From positions 46,536,486 through 46,600,485 of the forward strand of contig NC_135725.1 of the NCBI RefSeq assembly GCF_964656455.1: DNA of 64,000 nt, given 5' to 3'. Each line of letters begins with the position of its first letter. The first letter of the stretch is position 1. Of this stretch, positions 33,738 to 45,440 are shown piece by piece. Under the pieces are notes generated by a model that searched no databases, was not told the DNA's origin, and saw only the letters and a program-made list of their open reading frames with translations. The stretch is from Halichoerus grypus. Its lineage: Eukaryota; Chordata; Mammalia; Carnivora; Phocidae. Position numbers and translations under genes: made by a program.

Positions 33738-33820
33738 CTTGTTTTTAAAATAAACCTCAATTGGCAAAATGAAACCAGCATACCCAGATTCTTCTACTTT
33801 GTAAGGTGGATCTTTGCACA
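33738..33820 (-). CDS. MLLT3: MLLT3 (AF9) coding exon 3, part of the YEATS domain
   Basis: Internal coding exon of 83 bases. With one base (G) carried over from the previous exon it encodes 28 residues beginning [17 protein letters not shown] and ending EVYFKNK. This is the middle of the YEATS domain of AF9, residues 65-92 in human numbering. In the family, YEATS reads acylated (crotonyl or acetyl) lysines on histone H3, and AF9 brings the super elongation complex and DOT1L to chromatin in the nucleus. The pocket residues Gly77, Tyr78, Ala79 and Phe81 are all present. Leu83 and Tyr88 (LPIEVYF) favour AF9 over the paralogue ENL (MLLT1), which I recall as MPIEVHF. The exon starts after a CAG acceptor and ends before GTATGT. 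It joins exon 4 in phase 0. The frame stays open into both introns, but the splice sites fix the ends. Recognition is from memory of the family and is very secure. Confidence 0.96.
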
Positions 33821-33850
33821 CTGCAACATTAAAAAGAGAAAATAGATGAG
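33821..33850 (-). promoter_or_regulatory. 3' splice site of MLLT3 intron 2
   Basis: Read on the minus strand, a T-rich tract (CTCTTTTTAATGTTG) runs into CAG directly before the first base of exon 3; AG is at 33821-33822. Further upstream on the minus strand, TTATTCTCCTCTCATC adds more pyrimidines. This is a strong canonical acceptor and fixes the exon 3 start. Confidence 0.9.
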
Positions 33851-34529
33851 AGGAGAATAAAAGACAAAAAGGCATTTTCTTTTGGAAAAAAAAAACAAAA
33901 CCCACTCTACTATCTAGATCATGCTCAATTTTCACAGCCCTTTGCTAAATCCCCATCTGCATCTCTGATCTATCCTTTACTTCTCCAGAATCTACAATAA
34001 TTTTCCTAGGTAAAGCAAATCTGTAAGCTATTTGTTAAAATCTTGATGGGGGCATCTCATCGCAGTCAACCATGATTAGTAATAACTTGACTTCAGTTGT
34101 TGTCACCCTGCCCTAAAGCTTTAGGGAAATTGAGGATAGCTCCTATGATCCAAAGCTTGAAAGTTTCCTAACAAAAGTACTGTCTATGTCAGGTCTTTGA
34201 TGTAAATTACCCCATCCTTAAACCCCTCACTTTTTGGATTTCTATGCCAAAAAGTGGCAGGACACCTTCCCTCCTTAGAAAATCCCAAATCCAGAGTCTC
34301 CCAATGTTATTGGTGCCCATAGTGTCACTATTCCCAGTCCCCCCCCCCCCAAAAAAAGAATTAGGCGAGACTATTTAGGCAAGTTCTTGGGAAATGAGAG
34401 ACACCCTCAAGAAGCTAAATATGATTTCATACCACTAGAATATCAATTAAATCAAAATCAGTCACAAGCCAACTGAAATTATTCTAGCTAAGACTGCATT
34501 TGATAGTATCACAAAGAAGTAAAAATGTG

Positions 34530-34930
34530 GATGCTGAACATCAAGGCAACACAGTCCTCTATGTGGCAGCTCAAGTCCTCTGCAGCAGGGCTCCAGCCTA
34601 CCTTTGCAGCCTTCCTCTTTTGTCACCCATCAATCTTCCTATGCTACATTCAAGTGCACCAACTCCCCCCAAATATGCCCAGCATGTCCCAACTATGCCC
34701 CGTCCTACTGCCATTCCTTCCATCACACTTTGATAATACTGTTAGTATCCTCTCTAGTTCAAATTCAAATTTCGTCACAAATTTTGTGGCCTTTCCAGAC
34801 CACAAAGTACTATCATCTCTTCCTCTTTTACCCTCCCAAAGCATTCACTGTCTGAATTACGGGTTTGACACTCAACAGAGTTCCCCATTACCATATATTC
34901 AGGAATCTCATCTGTAATTTACTTCCAGTC
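34530..34930 (+). mobile_element. Probable LINE L2 fragment
   Basis: CT-rich sequence with AAGTCCTCTGCAGCAGGGC and GTGGCCTTTCCAGACCAC resembles the L2 ORF2 end. Overlapping 77-, 83- and 130-codon frames lie here, and none resembles a known protein. Confidence 0.5.
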
Positions 34931-34977
34931 TTCAAGGACAGAAACGTTCACCTCAGGAAGATAATGAGTGTCAAGTG

Positions 34978-35170
34978 TCAAGGGCTTAGGCACAGGTGGG
35001 TGCCAATCCGGGCTCCACCTCAGGCTAACCAGGCTACATCTGGTTACTGAAAGTTACTCTAATTCAGAGCTCTGAACATGGGGTTTTCTTCCAGTGTAAG
35101 GATTAAACAGGGATGATGTATATATAAGACACAGCACAGATCCTGGCACACATAAGTTCTCAAAAAGTGA
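34978..35170 (+). mobile_element. MIR
   Basis: GTCAAGGGCTTAGGCACAGG, GCCAATCCGGGCTCCACC and CACAGATCCTGGCACACATAAG follow the MIR consensus order. Confidence 0.7.
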
Positions 35171-35249
35171 CTGAAGTGAGGCAGGAAATCTAATCCGTGA
35201 AATACCCAACTGTCATATAAACTTTTCAGATGAAAATAGAAAGAAGGCA

Positions 35250-35352
35250 GCAAGTAGAGCCCTGGATTTTGATGATAAGACTCAGGTCCATGGCCCCTGG
35301 GGCTAAGAATTCTCCGGACAGCTTCCACTTCCTTTAGCTTTAAAAGAGAGAA
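35250..35352 (+). mobile_element. MIR, 5' part
   Basis: GTAGAGCCCTGGATTTTGA, AGACTCAGGTCC and CTTCCACTTCCTTTAGC resemble the MIR head and core. Confidence 0.5.
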
Positions 35353-35358
35353 CACCAT

Positions 35359-35518
35359 CGGGCCGCTGGGTGGCTCAGTCAGTTAAGCGTCTGACTCTTG
35401 GTTTCAGCTCAGGTCATGATCTCAGGGTTGTGAGATAGAGCCCCACATCTGACTCCGCGCTGGGCATGGAGCCTGCTTAAGATTCTCTCTCTCGCTCTTG
35501 AGAGAGAGAGAGAGAGAA
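35359..35518 (+). mobile_element. SINEC lacking the usual A-rich tail
   Basis: CGGGCCGCTGGGTGGCTCAGTC head and GACTCTTGGTTTCAGCTCAGG. After the (CT)n part it turns directly into (GA)n (35500-35517) instead of AAATAAATAAAATC. The borders GAGAGAACACCAT and GAGAGAACCAT may be the target-site duplication. Confidence 0.88.
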
Positions 35519-35740
35519 CCATATACCCAACTGTAAGCATGGCCGTCAAGATGCAAGAAGACTATGTACGTGTAGAAATTCAAGTGTAAGTTATTTTTCT
35601 TCTAGACAACGGTGATGATACACATGAAGATTGGTTAGACATTCCACAAGTACAACTATGGTTATAAAGAGGTATACTGAAGATAGGATTTTAACACTTG
35701 GACGTCTCCTTTAACCCACCTCAGGGACCCTTCCCCAAAA

Positions 35741-35780
35741 GGACATCAGAAGTCAATCAGGACATCAGAAGTCAATCAGG
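35741..35780 (+). repeat. 19-base tandem duplication
   Basis: GGACATCAGAAGTCAATCA occurs at 35741-35759 and again, with no mismatch, at 35760-35778. Confidence 0.97.
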
Positions 35781-36969
35781 AATGAGGAATCTCACCTGAC
35801 TTTACAAGTGTCTCTAATAAAAAGAAAAAAAAAATGAAAAAGCGAAACAACTCAGAGTAGCTTCAGTCCAGCATCCACTAACTACCTGCCGACCTGTCAT
35901 GAATATTCAAATCTCCTGGACCCTTGGGAGAGGATATGCCACCAAAAGCACTGAGCACTCCCCACCTCACCCCAAACAGAAGGCTCGTATTACACCCATG
36001 ACATTTGCAGACTGCAAAGCCTCTCTGCCACACAGCAGTTTCAGTGTCCAGGTCGCTGGGGATTAATCATGCCAATGTCACTTGAAGGAAGTTTATTCTG
36101 GGGGCTGCGGTACATGCCAGGGAAGTTATGGCTGCTTCTCTATACCCCCTTTTGTTGAATTCATTTTCTCTATTCTGCATGCAAATTGCTTCTATTATAG
36201 GAAACAGCTGTTAGTGAGCACATCTTCTAGTTGAAAGTTTGAGATTTTTTCCCACCCTCTAAAGGAAATGATTTGTTATATATTAATATTCCGTAAAAGT
36301 CTGGCCTATAAGAAACTATTTACCAATGCATACCTCAATTATTTTTAAATGCAATATTTTCATAAATAACAATAAACGATGTCTGTAGAGCACCCTGAGT
36401 TCTTAATTAGAAGCAAAGAATAGAAACTTTTTATACACACTAAACATGCCAGAAAATCTGTAGCAATACAGACATAAACTTACAGTCCCAATCTGAAGAA
36501 AGCCAAATTAGGGGAAGTAGTTTATTTATTCAAGTATCTTATAACCTAAATCATTAACATGAGTTTCTAACCTAGTTCTTAAAAAGAAACAGGAGTTCAA
36601 ACCAAGGAACACTTTAGCCAGGGATAGTACATTAGTCATAAAGCAATTATTGTTAAACTAAAAGGACCACCTTTCGGACTTCCTTGTGTCACTCAGCAAT
36701 GCTTCTTCATTAAGAATCCATGTTCTATCATCAATGGCTACTGTGTCACCTTCATACAATCTAAACATCCTAAACCCTTCAACTCATTCTTCCTCTCAAT
36801 TGTTCGAGAATCAGATAATTTTAAAATCTATGTAATAAAAGTTTCAGAAGTTATTAAAGGGACATTCATCTTTGGAAAGCCATCAAATTTTTTTAGGTGA
36901 TAGTAAAGTGGGAGGACTAACATCCATTCTTTAAACTATGCAAATTAATATTCAGTAGAAATCCCTGGA

Positions 36970-37230
36970 AGCTCTCACTCCTGTCAAAATCCAGCCCAGA
37001 CGTTAGCTCTTTTAGAATGTCTCCCTTGTTCCTCTTCCAAGCTTCTCGTGTTGCACTTATCAGGTTGGTGCATTTATCAGACTGGCAAGATAACATTCAC
37101 TCACCTCTCAGACTCCTCCACTAAACTGAGCCCCTTGAGGTCAGCAACCCCATTATTACTCATATCTGTAACTCCGGGCATTAACATTGAGCCAAGTAAA
37201 GCAACAAATGTTTGTTGAATTGAATTTTTT
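36970..37230 (+). mobile_element. L2 3'-end fragment
   Basis: GTCTCCCTTGTTCCTCTTCC, TAAACTGAGCCCCTTGAGGTC and GCAACAAATGTTTGTTGAATTG match the L2 3' end (GTGAGCTCCTTGAGG...AAATGTTTGTTGAATGAA). Confidence 0.75.
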
Positions 37231-37449
37231 AAAGAGGCATGCCATCCTTCACTGATTTACCATTACTAAAGAAGTTGCTTTCTGGGAGCACTCAAATTCT
37301 TCTCCAAACTCCCACGCCCTACAATCAACATGAACTTTTATAAAACTGGGTAGAGGTGATAGGAAGTATTACCACAGAGGAGCCTTCTCCTGAAAGCCAG
37401 TACTCACATGCAACTGGTTTTAATTCTGATAGTACCAAACTTCAAGAAA

Positions 37450-37525
37450 CTGAGTTAACAAATTGGCTGTGATCAATTAATTGTAAACACCACTGCACTC
37501 GGACCAGCCCTGAGTTAACAAATTG
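37450..37525 (+). repeat. Spaced 16-base direct repeat
   Basis: CTGAGTTAACAAATTG occurs at 37450-37465 and 37510-37525, exactly 60 bases apart, in otherwise unique sequence. Confidence 0.95.
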
Positions 37526-39059
37526 TGCCAGAGGATACCCAGTGTCATTTTGAAACTAACATTATACAGCCATAAATAACATGTTCCTGCTCCTCTCCTT
37601 CACATACTGCTGCTCAGGTATTCCAAGGCTCTAACTAGGAGACATTTTCAAAACATCTCTTTCCAAGTAATCACATGTAGCATGAAGGTCTACCAGCACA
37701 CAACACTCATGCCTGAGAGGAACAGCCCGAAGTGTGCGTAAATAATGAGTAATTGTAGTTTTTTTTTTTTCTTAAAATAGCTTCTCAAAAGTAGGCACAC
37801 TCCCCATATAAATATGTAGTATAATGCTAGCTATATACAGTGACCATTAACCTATTTAAGTTGTGCAAAAAATGCACACAAGGAAGAAAAACCAATGAAG
37901 GGGGGAAAAGGTCATATTTTGGTTAACGTGGAATAAGTCAAAATCTTATTCCCTTACCTGAGATTTTTAATATTCTTCATTTAGGAGAAAAAGTCTTCAA
38001 AAAAACTAAAACAAACAAACAAACAAAAAACCCTGTGCTTGGTACAGGGAAATAAATGCTCCTTAGATGATAAATAAATTTGTGCTATTATCATGAAGTT
38101 CATATACAGACACAATAAATAAACTTAATTAAAAGATCCCCTTTTTTAGCCCTAAAAAGAAAGAAAAAGAAAAGAAGAAGCTCTTACAGATTCATAAGAC
38201 CCTCATTTAAAGCTTTAAAAAAAATATCATTGGGCAATAGTTTTTTCTCTAATCCTCAGGAAAACAGCTGGTAGATTCCTCTCCAGTCTGTTTGCTTAGA
38301 CACTATGATTTATGCCCATCTGAATACTTTTGTTCAGGACATGGCCCAGTTGACCATTGATAATTATTGGTTTTACTTTATTTACGGTGCAGAGCCCTTC
38401 AGGAAGGAAACACACTGAACTCTATATATAGACTGGTTATTACCAATGCTTTGTGCTAAATGTCCCTTCCAGTTTGAGCATTTTGGACTCCTTCCCTTCC
38501 TGCTTGAGTTCAGAGCCCCCAAGAACAGTGAAACAAGGGGCTACCTGGCCCATGTCTCTGCCCTCAACTGTCCTGTGGGAGCATTTAGAAGTCTAGGGCT
38601 AGCATCTAGCAGTCTGAGCACCTCACCACCATGGAACATGGTAGCCTTTATACTTGTGACATTTTGAAAAGAGCAAAAATCAACAGTTGGGTTTTGCTTT
38701 TGTTTTTATAAGCATACACACATGGGAACCCACAAAGATTCTGCCATTGCTTCTACTCAGCCCATTTCAAAACAGGTATTTCTAAATGGCAAAAAATATT
38801 TTCCCCCTTTGTGCCATTGCCTCTGTCTCCCTGAAAAACGACTAAAGGTAACATCAGGCAACTTCTGAGTTCCATTGTTGAGGTTTTTACCTTGTTGTGG
38901 TGGGGGGGGGTTTTAATTCAAAAGCAATTCTAAAAACCGAATTGCTTCACATGCAAAATAGAACTGTGGCCACACGAGATAAATGTCCAATTAACTTTCA
39001 CAAACTTTTAAGAAACAAGCTAGATACAGTTAGCTAACTGAACAGACGTGGAACATATG

Positions 39060-39330
39060 TCCACCTCTTCAGGATTCACCACTCAAGGACCAACTCAAAT
39101 ACCACCTCCTCTGGAGAGCCTTCTGCCAATATTGCAAAACAACAACGGTAGTTTCCCTCTTCCAAGTTTAACCTCTTTTCTCATTGATCATACTAGCTAG
39201 TCTATTATCTATGCTACTTTCAAGCTCCATCCCCACCCCTATTTAATTCTATGCTTCCCAAGGGCTATAGCTGTGCCTCCAGCCACTTCTCATCTCTGAA
39301 CCCAGCCCATCATTTATGAAATGGAGTTGA
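39060..39330 (+). mobile_element. L2 3'-region fragment
   Basis: AAGGACCAACTCAAATACCAC, TCTGGAGAGCCTTCTGCC and CCCAAGGGCTATAGCTGTG resemble the L2 3' region (CAAATGCCACCTCCTCCA...GCCTTCCCTGA). Confidence 0.65.
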
Positions 39331-39384
39331 GTCAATGGAACATAACTTTAGTATGAACTTCAAAGGAAGAGATGGAGCAAGCTT

Positions 39385-39952
39385 GGCCGTCGATGTGGAT
39401 GGAACTGGAGGGTATTATGCTGAGCGAAATAAGTCAATCAGAGAAAGACATGTATCATATGACGTCACTGATATAAGGAATTCTTAATCTTAGGAAACAA
39501 ACTGAGGGTTGCTGGAGTGGTGAGGGGTGGGAGGGATGGGGTGGCTGGGTGATAGACATTGGGGAGGGTATGTGCTATGGTGAGCACTGTGAATTGTGCA
39601 AGACTGTTGAATCACAGACCTGTACCTCTGAAACAAATAATACATTATATGTTAAAAAAAAAAAAGAAGATAGTAAGAAGGGAAAAATGAAGGGGGGGAA
39701 ATCGGAGGGGGAGACGAACCATGAGAGCCTATGGACTCTGAGAAACAAACTGAGGGTTCTAGAGGGGAGGGGGGGTGGGGGGATGGGTTAGCCTCGTGAT
39801 GGGTATTAAAGAGGGCACATATTGCATGGAGCACTGGGTGTTATACGCAAACAATGAATCATGGAACACTACATCAAAAACTAATGATGTAAGGTATGGT
39901 GATTAACATAATAAAATTTTTAAAAATTTAAAAAAATAAAAATAAAAAAGAA
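39385..39952 (+). mobile_element. Young carnivore L1, 5'-truncated, long 3'-UTR form with internal deletion
   Basis: GATGTGGATGGAACTGGAGG, AATAAGTCAATCAGAGAAAG, first-module end CAGACCTGTACCTCTGAAAC, then second module GAGCACTGGGTGTTATACGC. Relative to the 8468-9676 copy, about 98 bases are missing at ATAAGGAATT/CTTAATCTTA near 39480. It is flanked by unique sequence. Confidence 0.9.
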
Positions 39953-40808
39953 AGGCCCTAGATGGCAAGCACAGCATGAGCAAAGTCATTAGGAAAGTTC
40001 AACAGTATAATGGAGCAGTCACTGTAAGTGGAAACACAGAAAATGATGAAGAAAAAACAGATAATATGGATAAAGTTTATACTTGTATGGAGAACCTCAT
40101 ACCATAACACACTCAGAAAGCCCAGGTGGGCAAAAAATGGATTACATATATAAAAGAGGGATCATTAATTTTGAAATGTTACAAAAAAAACTCCTAGATT
40201 TGGAAAAAGAATTCAAGATTCCAAATTGGCCATGTTGAAAAAATCTTAATGGTGAACATAAAAACGACTTCATTTGCTAGTGACTTGGAATCTTTACTTA
40301 TAGACTTAGAATATTCCTAGCCTCTCTCTCCAGAGGGGAAAAAAAGGGAGGATTTTTTTTTAAATATATGCACATTTTTAGCTTTCAGAGCAGTTACGTC
40401 ATTAGAGTTAGCAAAGCCTATCTAACAGAGGTTAAGTCAAGACTGCCTTCATGATCATTTCTTCAAGGAATGTATAACAAATGAGCCAACAAAATACAAA
40501 AGTTGCCCCGAACTAGACAACATTATGAATTGTTAGGAAATACTAAATACTCAATCTTACATCTTTCACTAAAATTGACAGTACTTCTGCCAACCTCCCT
40601 CACGATAACTCAGTATATGGTGCTGCTTCAAAAACTGGCCTAGTGGAAATGTATTTCCAGGCTAATTTGACAGGAAATAGCAAGAGTATATCTTCAGAGA
40701 AACTGCAACTTAGGACAAACCCAATTCCTTCATTGAGAATTATTCAAACAGAAAAATCTTAAGATTTCTTTCTCAAAGATGACCATCATTTTTAAAGTTA
40801 AACCTTGG

Positions 40809-41020
40809 GGACACCTGGGTGGTGCAGTAGCTTAAGCATCCAACTCTTGGTTTCAGCTCAGGTCATGATCTCAGCCGTGAGATCGAGCCCCACATCGGGG
40901 TCTGTGCTCACCGCACAGTGGAATCTGCTTGAGACTCTCTCCCCTCCCCCACCACATGCGTGTGCACATCATGTGCGCGTGCGCTCTCTCTCTCAAATAA
41001 ATAAATCTTTAAAAAAAAAG
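40809..41020 (+). mobile_element. SINEC, CAACTCTTGGTTTCAG subfamily
   Basis: GGACACCTGGGTGGTGCAGTA head, CAACTCTTGGTTTCAGCTCA, tail AAATAAATAAATCTTT. The perfect 18-base duplication TTTAAAGTTAAACCTTGG is at 40791-40808 and 41021-41038. Confidence 0.96.
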
Positions 41021-41431
41021 TTTAAAGTTAAACCTTGGACAAAATATTTTTCAGAATACCATATTTCAGAAGGTCCATCTAGAAAAGCAACATTAGTACA
41101 TGGAAAATGGTCTTCTTGAAAAGTAACTGAGAACCTCTCAATATCTAACAGAAGCATCTTCATTTCAGTGTGTAGTACCACATCAAAAAGCTGGCCATCA
41201 GAAACAGAGTTTCCCCTTTATGGCTTTTTATTATTTAACCAAATACCTACGGAGCTCCCGAAGAATCACATTTCCTAAAATAATCACCTCATGACTTCTG
41301 GATGTAGCAGAAGTAAACAACCCTTGGGACAGCCTCTGGCATCAAAGTTTTACCCAGTTTTACCCCATGTTTTATACTTGGCCCAGCTGTCCCTAAACCT
41401 GGTGCTGCTTTTTATTTAAAGGGGAAAAAAA

Positions 41432-41645
41432 GAGGCGCCTGGGTGGCTCAGTTGGTTAAACATCCAACTCTTGGTTTCAGCTCAGGTCGTGATCTTAGGG
41501 CCTTGAGATCAAGCCCCATGTGGGGCTGGCTCTGCACTCAGCGGGGAGTCGGCTTGAGATTCTCCCTCTCCTTCTCCCTCTGCCCTCCCCGTCCCCCCGC
41601 ACTCACTCGCTCGCTCTCTCTCTCAAATAAATAAATCTTTTTAAA
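41432..41645 (+). mobile_element. SINEC, CAACTCTTGGTTTCAG subfamily
   Basis: AGGCGCCTGGGTGGCTCAGTT head, CAACTCTTGGTTTCAGCTCA, AAATAAATAAATCTTTTT tail. The flanks are G/A-rich (AAAGGGGAAAAAAAG and AAAAAGGGGGGAG). Confidence 0.93.
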
Positions 41646-42497
41646 AAAATAAAAAGGGGGGAGAAAGAAATTTAATGTCTTTGCTTATAAAATTATCCTA
41701 TTTTCTCATTCATAGTAATTCATTTTTTTCTCAAGAATATTAGCCTAATTAATTCAAGCTAACAGGAACCATATAATCATAGGGCTATAAAGATAAGGTG
41801 GAATTCTTGCTCTCAAGCAGATGACAATCTAGCCAGAGACACTGTTGTCTGAGTGCAGATTCTATGCTAGAGACAAGACAGAGTAATGAACACAACTGAC
41901 ATGAGCTCTGCACATATTAAACTTATATACACTGATGAGAGGCAGGTTGGGCAAGGAGGAAAGAGAGAACACACATCAAGAAAATATTGAGAAAGTATTG
42001 AGTAACGAGCTATGGTGGAAATGAAGCAGGCTGATGTGAGGAGAATGGAGGGCTCCTTTTTATTTTACATTAGTATTCTCTTCTCTGAGGACATTTAAGC
42101 TGAGACCTGTGTTGGATAGGCAGGAAACAAGCGCTTTTTATGTTGCCTACAAGAGGAAGATATGAAAACCACCTAAGGAAAGTCTGTCCTTACGTTAGCC
42201 TCCAGGGCTGCTTAGCCCCTCACCTGGATTTTCTAACTGCGGTGAAGGCACTTCCTCCTTCCTGAACATCGCCTACTTGGACTTCTCTTCCATCCTGAAT
42301 TCACCATTTAACACTCACATAGGCTTGGCTATTCTGATTTCACAACCTCATTGCTCCAATCTTAACATTCTCCCAATGCTACAAACTCCCAAGAAAACAA
42401 CATATCTACTTATAAAATCTTCATTATGATTCTTTCTTCATTGTGAAGGTTTTAAGGTAAGTATCATTCTTGGGAATTGTATAACCTAATCTTAAGT

Positions 42498-42642
42498 TTT
42501 ATATATATATTTATATATATATATTCATTATTATATATTAATATATAATATATTACATTTATTATATATAAGTATATTTATAATATATTTTATATATTAT
42601 TTATATAATATAAATGTATAATATTTATATATATTTTTAAAT
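42498..42642. repeat. AT-rich (TA)n low-complexity tract
   Basis: About 145 bases almost without G or C, made of overlapping TATATA and TAATATAT units with many short self-complementary stretches. It is able to form cruciform or slipped structures. Confidence 0.95.
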
Positions 42643-42744
42643 CTGTTCTTGAAATCTCAGAGTTCTTAAACACAGTACAGAAGAAAGTGCCTAGACTAAG
42701 GAACACCAGCCTTAAAAAGTAGTGGATTTTAAATGCAATTTGAG

Positions 42745-42949
42745 GGACGCCTGGGTGGCTCAGTCGGTTAAGCGTCTGCCTTCGGCTCAGGTCATGATCC
42801 CAGGGTCCTGGGATCGAGTCCCACATTGGGCTCCCTGCTCCGCCCTCTGCCTCTGTCTCTCATGAATAAATAAATAAAATCTCCCTCTGCCTCTGTCTCT
42901 CATGAATAAATAAATAAAATCTTTAAAAAAAAAAATAAATAAATAAAAT
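42745..42949 (+). mobile_element. SINEC with 40-base tail duplication
   Basis: GGACGCCTGGGTGGCTCAGTC head. The CT-rich end plus ATGAATAAATAAATAAAATCT occurs twice: 42843-42882 and 42883-42922, 40 bases each and identical. The duplication AAATGCAATTTGAG is at 42731-42744 and 42950-42963. Confidence 0.96.
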
Positions 42950-45036
42950 AAATGCAATTTGAGAAAAAGAAAGATCACAAATGAAAAGCTGTCTACTCAA
43001 GGGGAAGGAAACCCATGCTACAAGGAAAACAATCACAGGAGTCAGGAGAGAAAGGAAGATTACAAGAGTGATGCCATTTGAAATAAGTTACAATTTTCTC
43101 AAACACATAGACACTCATTTGAAAGGAATTTTTAACTGAAATAAAAATGTTCTTTTAATAGGTGCACAGTGTATAAGAGCCACTTGGAAATGTGTTGCCC
43201 CGTTTTCTTGTACAGCATAAATTCCATTTTCAATACTTGGTAAGTTCATACTTGCTAATTAATTTTTACTTTATCCTTTTCAGTAGAAAAAACAAATGCG
43301 GCCAGGGAAGGAATGAAAACTGTTCTAACTTCAGAGGAAGGGTTAGGGACAAGATTTCTTTTCAACATCTTGTGGACTCTACTTTGTTTTTCGATTTAGC
43401 ATTCGGCACAGAGAGAGCCTATCCTAAGTATCTTAATTGATTTAAGCTCCATTAGATATTACAAATGAAGACAGAATGAGGGTGAAGCTCATATGGCGGC
43501 AATGGTTTAAACCTTGTGCATACAGGAATGTGGTTCCTGTCTAGCCTGACAATCTTTCAATCTCCTCAAATAAACCAGGGAAATCTTCTATCACCACCCT
43601 TCTAAGGCAAGGATTTTTGAACTATGTTCCAGGAAACCCTACAGCCCTGTAGTGTATATTGCTTTCACAAAAGCAATAAGGTGTTTGCCCCAAACAATGA
43701 AAATTTAAACAGCCTAAGGACCAATCCTGAGTTTTAGATATAGTATTAGGGTCCCTTTGGATTATGTGAGAGAAAAAAAAAAAGTAACTCACTGCAAACA
43801 TAAAATCTGACACTACTGTTCAAAAGTACATTATAAAAATTAACCTATATCATTAAAGTAAATCTTCTTTTACAGAGTATGATTTTTTGCTTGCTCCTAC
43901 AATACATGGTAGTGATCTACTATTTTCTGCCTATGCTGACTATAAAAGTGGGCTACATCGATTTCTCAGTTTGATTTGTAGCTCTAACATGTCTTTGGGC
44001 TAAACAGAAAGAGAGAAGAACAGGAGAAAAACAGCTCCTACTCTTCTTTGTAGGTCAAATTTTACAAAATACCTTCTGATTAACAAATCCAGTGCTAATT
44101 GCATGGTACCTCTCATGGTCTCTGAAATCCAGGAATTACTTAGAGGAAGAAACAGTAAAAATATAAATGAAAGAGACATCAGAATTGACACAAAAACTAT
44201 TAATAGCCAGTATTCTAGATAAGAACTCACAAACTGAAAAGCTTAGGGGACAAACCATGGAGCAGCAGAGAAAGTCAGTCATTGGTTTAATTTTCGTTTG
44301 TTTAAAGAAAGCAGGTCTGACAGTGCCCCCCAAAAACAGGAAGAAAAGAACACTGTAATGAGTAGGAGCGATTCTAGAAAAACCTTATGAGGAAAAGATT
44401 AAAGTACAAGCTGGAGTACATGAGACACCCTCATTCAATCCAAAATCCCACCTTGGATCCTCACATAACACATTCTGTCCTCTCAGTTATAAAAATGGAG
44501 CTAATGCGATTACCTCCATCATACAGCTCCTTAAGCTTTAAGAGAGCATCCATGCTAAAGACATAAGTGAGATAATCCCTATAGAGCTTCAGACACTTCA
44601 TGGAAACTAGAAATCATCCAGTTATCGAACAGCAATCAAATTCAAACTGTAAGCATTAGAGAACTTGCAAAAATATGCCCCTCCCAAAAAACAAATATAA
44701 TTTAAATATATCTATTTCCAAGTAAACATACATATTTACAATCAGTTAATTTAACTAAACATTCTTAGACCTGGTTTTATTGCTGGCCTTACAGATTCTT
44801 GACAGGGAAATGAAAAAAAAAAGAAAATATTCTTCTTTTTGGAATTCTTTCAGCTCAATCCACCACTAAAAGTACTAGCAGTGGGTCTACACTGTCCGCC
44901 CACTTCAAACTCATAAAGCTCTAGTTAGGGCATACTGCGAAAAAGGCAGTAAATAAAGCTTCCAAGGTTGTGTATTACAAAACAGCAACACAAAAATACT
45001 GCAAAAACAAACAAACAAGTAGAAAATACAAATGTA

Positions 45037-45232
45037 GGGGCACCTTGGTGGCTCAGTAGGTTAAGCGTCTGCCTTCAGCTCAGGTCATGATCTCAGGGCC
45101 CTGGGATCGAGTCCTACATCGGGTTCCCTGCTTAGTGGGGAGCCTGCTTCTCCCTCTTGCTCTGCCTGCCGCTCCCCCTGCTCGTGCTTGCTCTATCAAA
45201 TAAATAAATAAAATCTTAAAAAAAGAAAAGAA
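45037..45232 (+). mobile_element. SINEC
   Basis: GGGGCACCTTGGTGGCTCAGT head; AAATAAATAAATAAAATC tail. The perfect 16-base duplication AGAAAATACAAATGTA is at 45021-45036 and 45233-45248. Confidence 0.96.
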
Positions 45233-45294
45233 AGAAAATACAAATGTAAACTGAATTTGAGTCCTGTGGTGTAGCCAAAGAAAAACGAGCAAGG

Positions 45295-45440
45295 AATCAA
45301 GAGACATGATTCTGGCACCACTTCTACCAGACTCACCGTATGACCTTGGGAGAGTCCCTCTGACTACTCACTCCAGACCTTCTCAGTCATCTAAAGAACC
45401 ATTCCACTTCAGAGGTGGCTTCTCATCTAAAATTCTAGTA
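45295..45440 (+). mobile_element. MIR
   Basis: AATCAAGAGACATGATTCTGG, CACCGTATGACCTTGGGAGAG and CTTCTCAGTCATCTAAAGAA follow the MIR core order (tRNA-like head, GTGTGACCTTGGGCAAG, CTCAGTTTCCTCATC). Confidence 0.7.

Noticed and set aside
34525..34917. 130-codon frame on the plus strand
   Set aside because: Overlaps frames in two other registers over the same CT-rich, L2-like sequence. Low-complexity residues and no known family.
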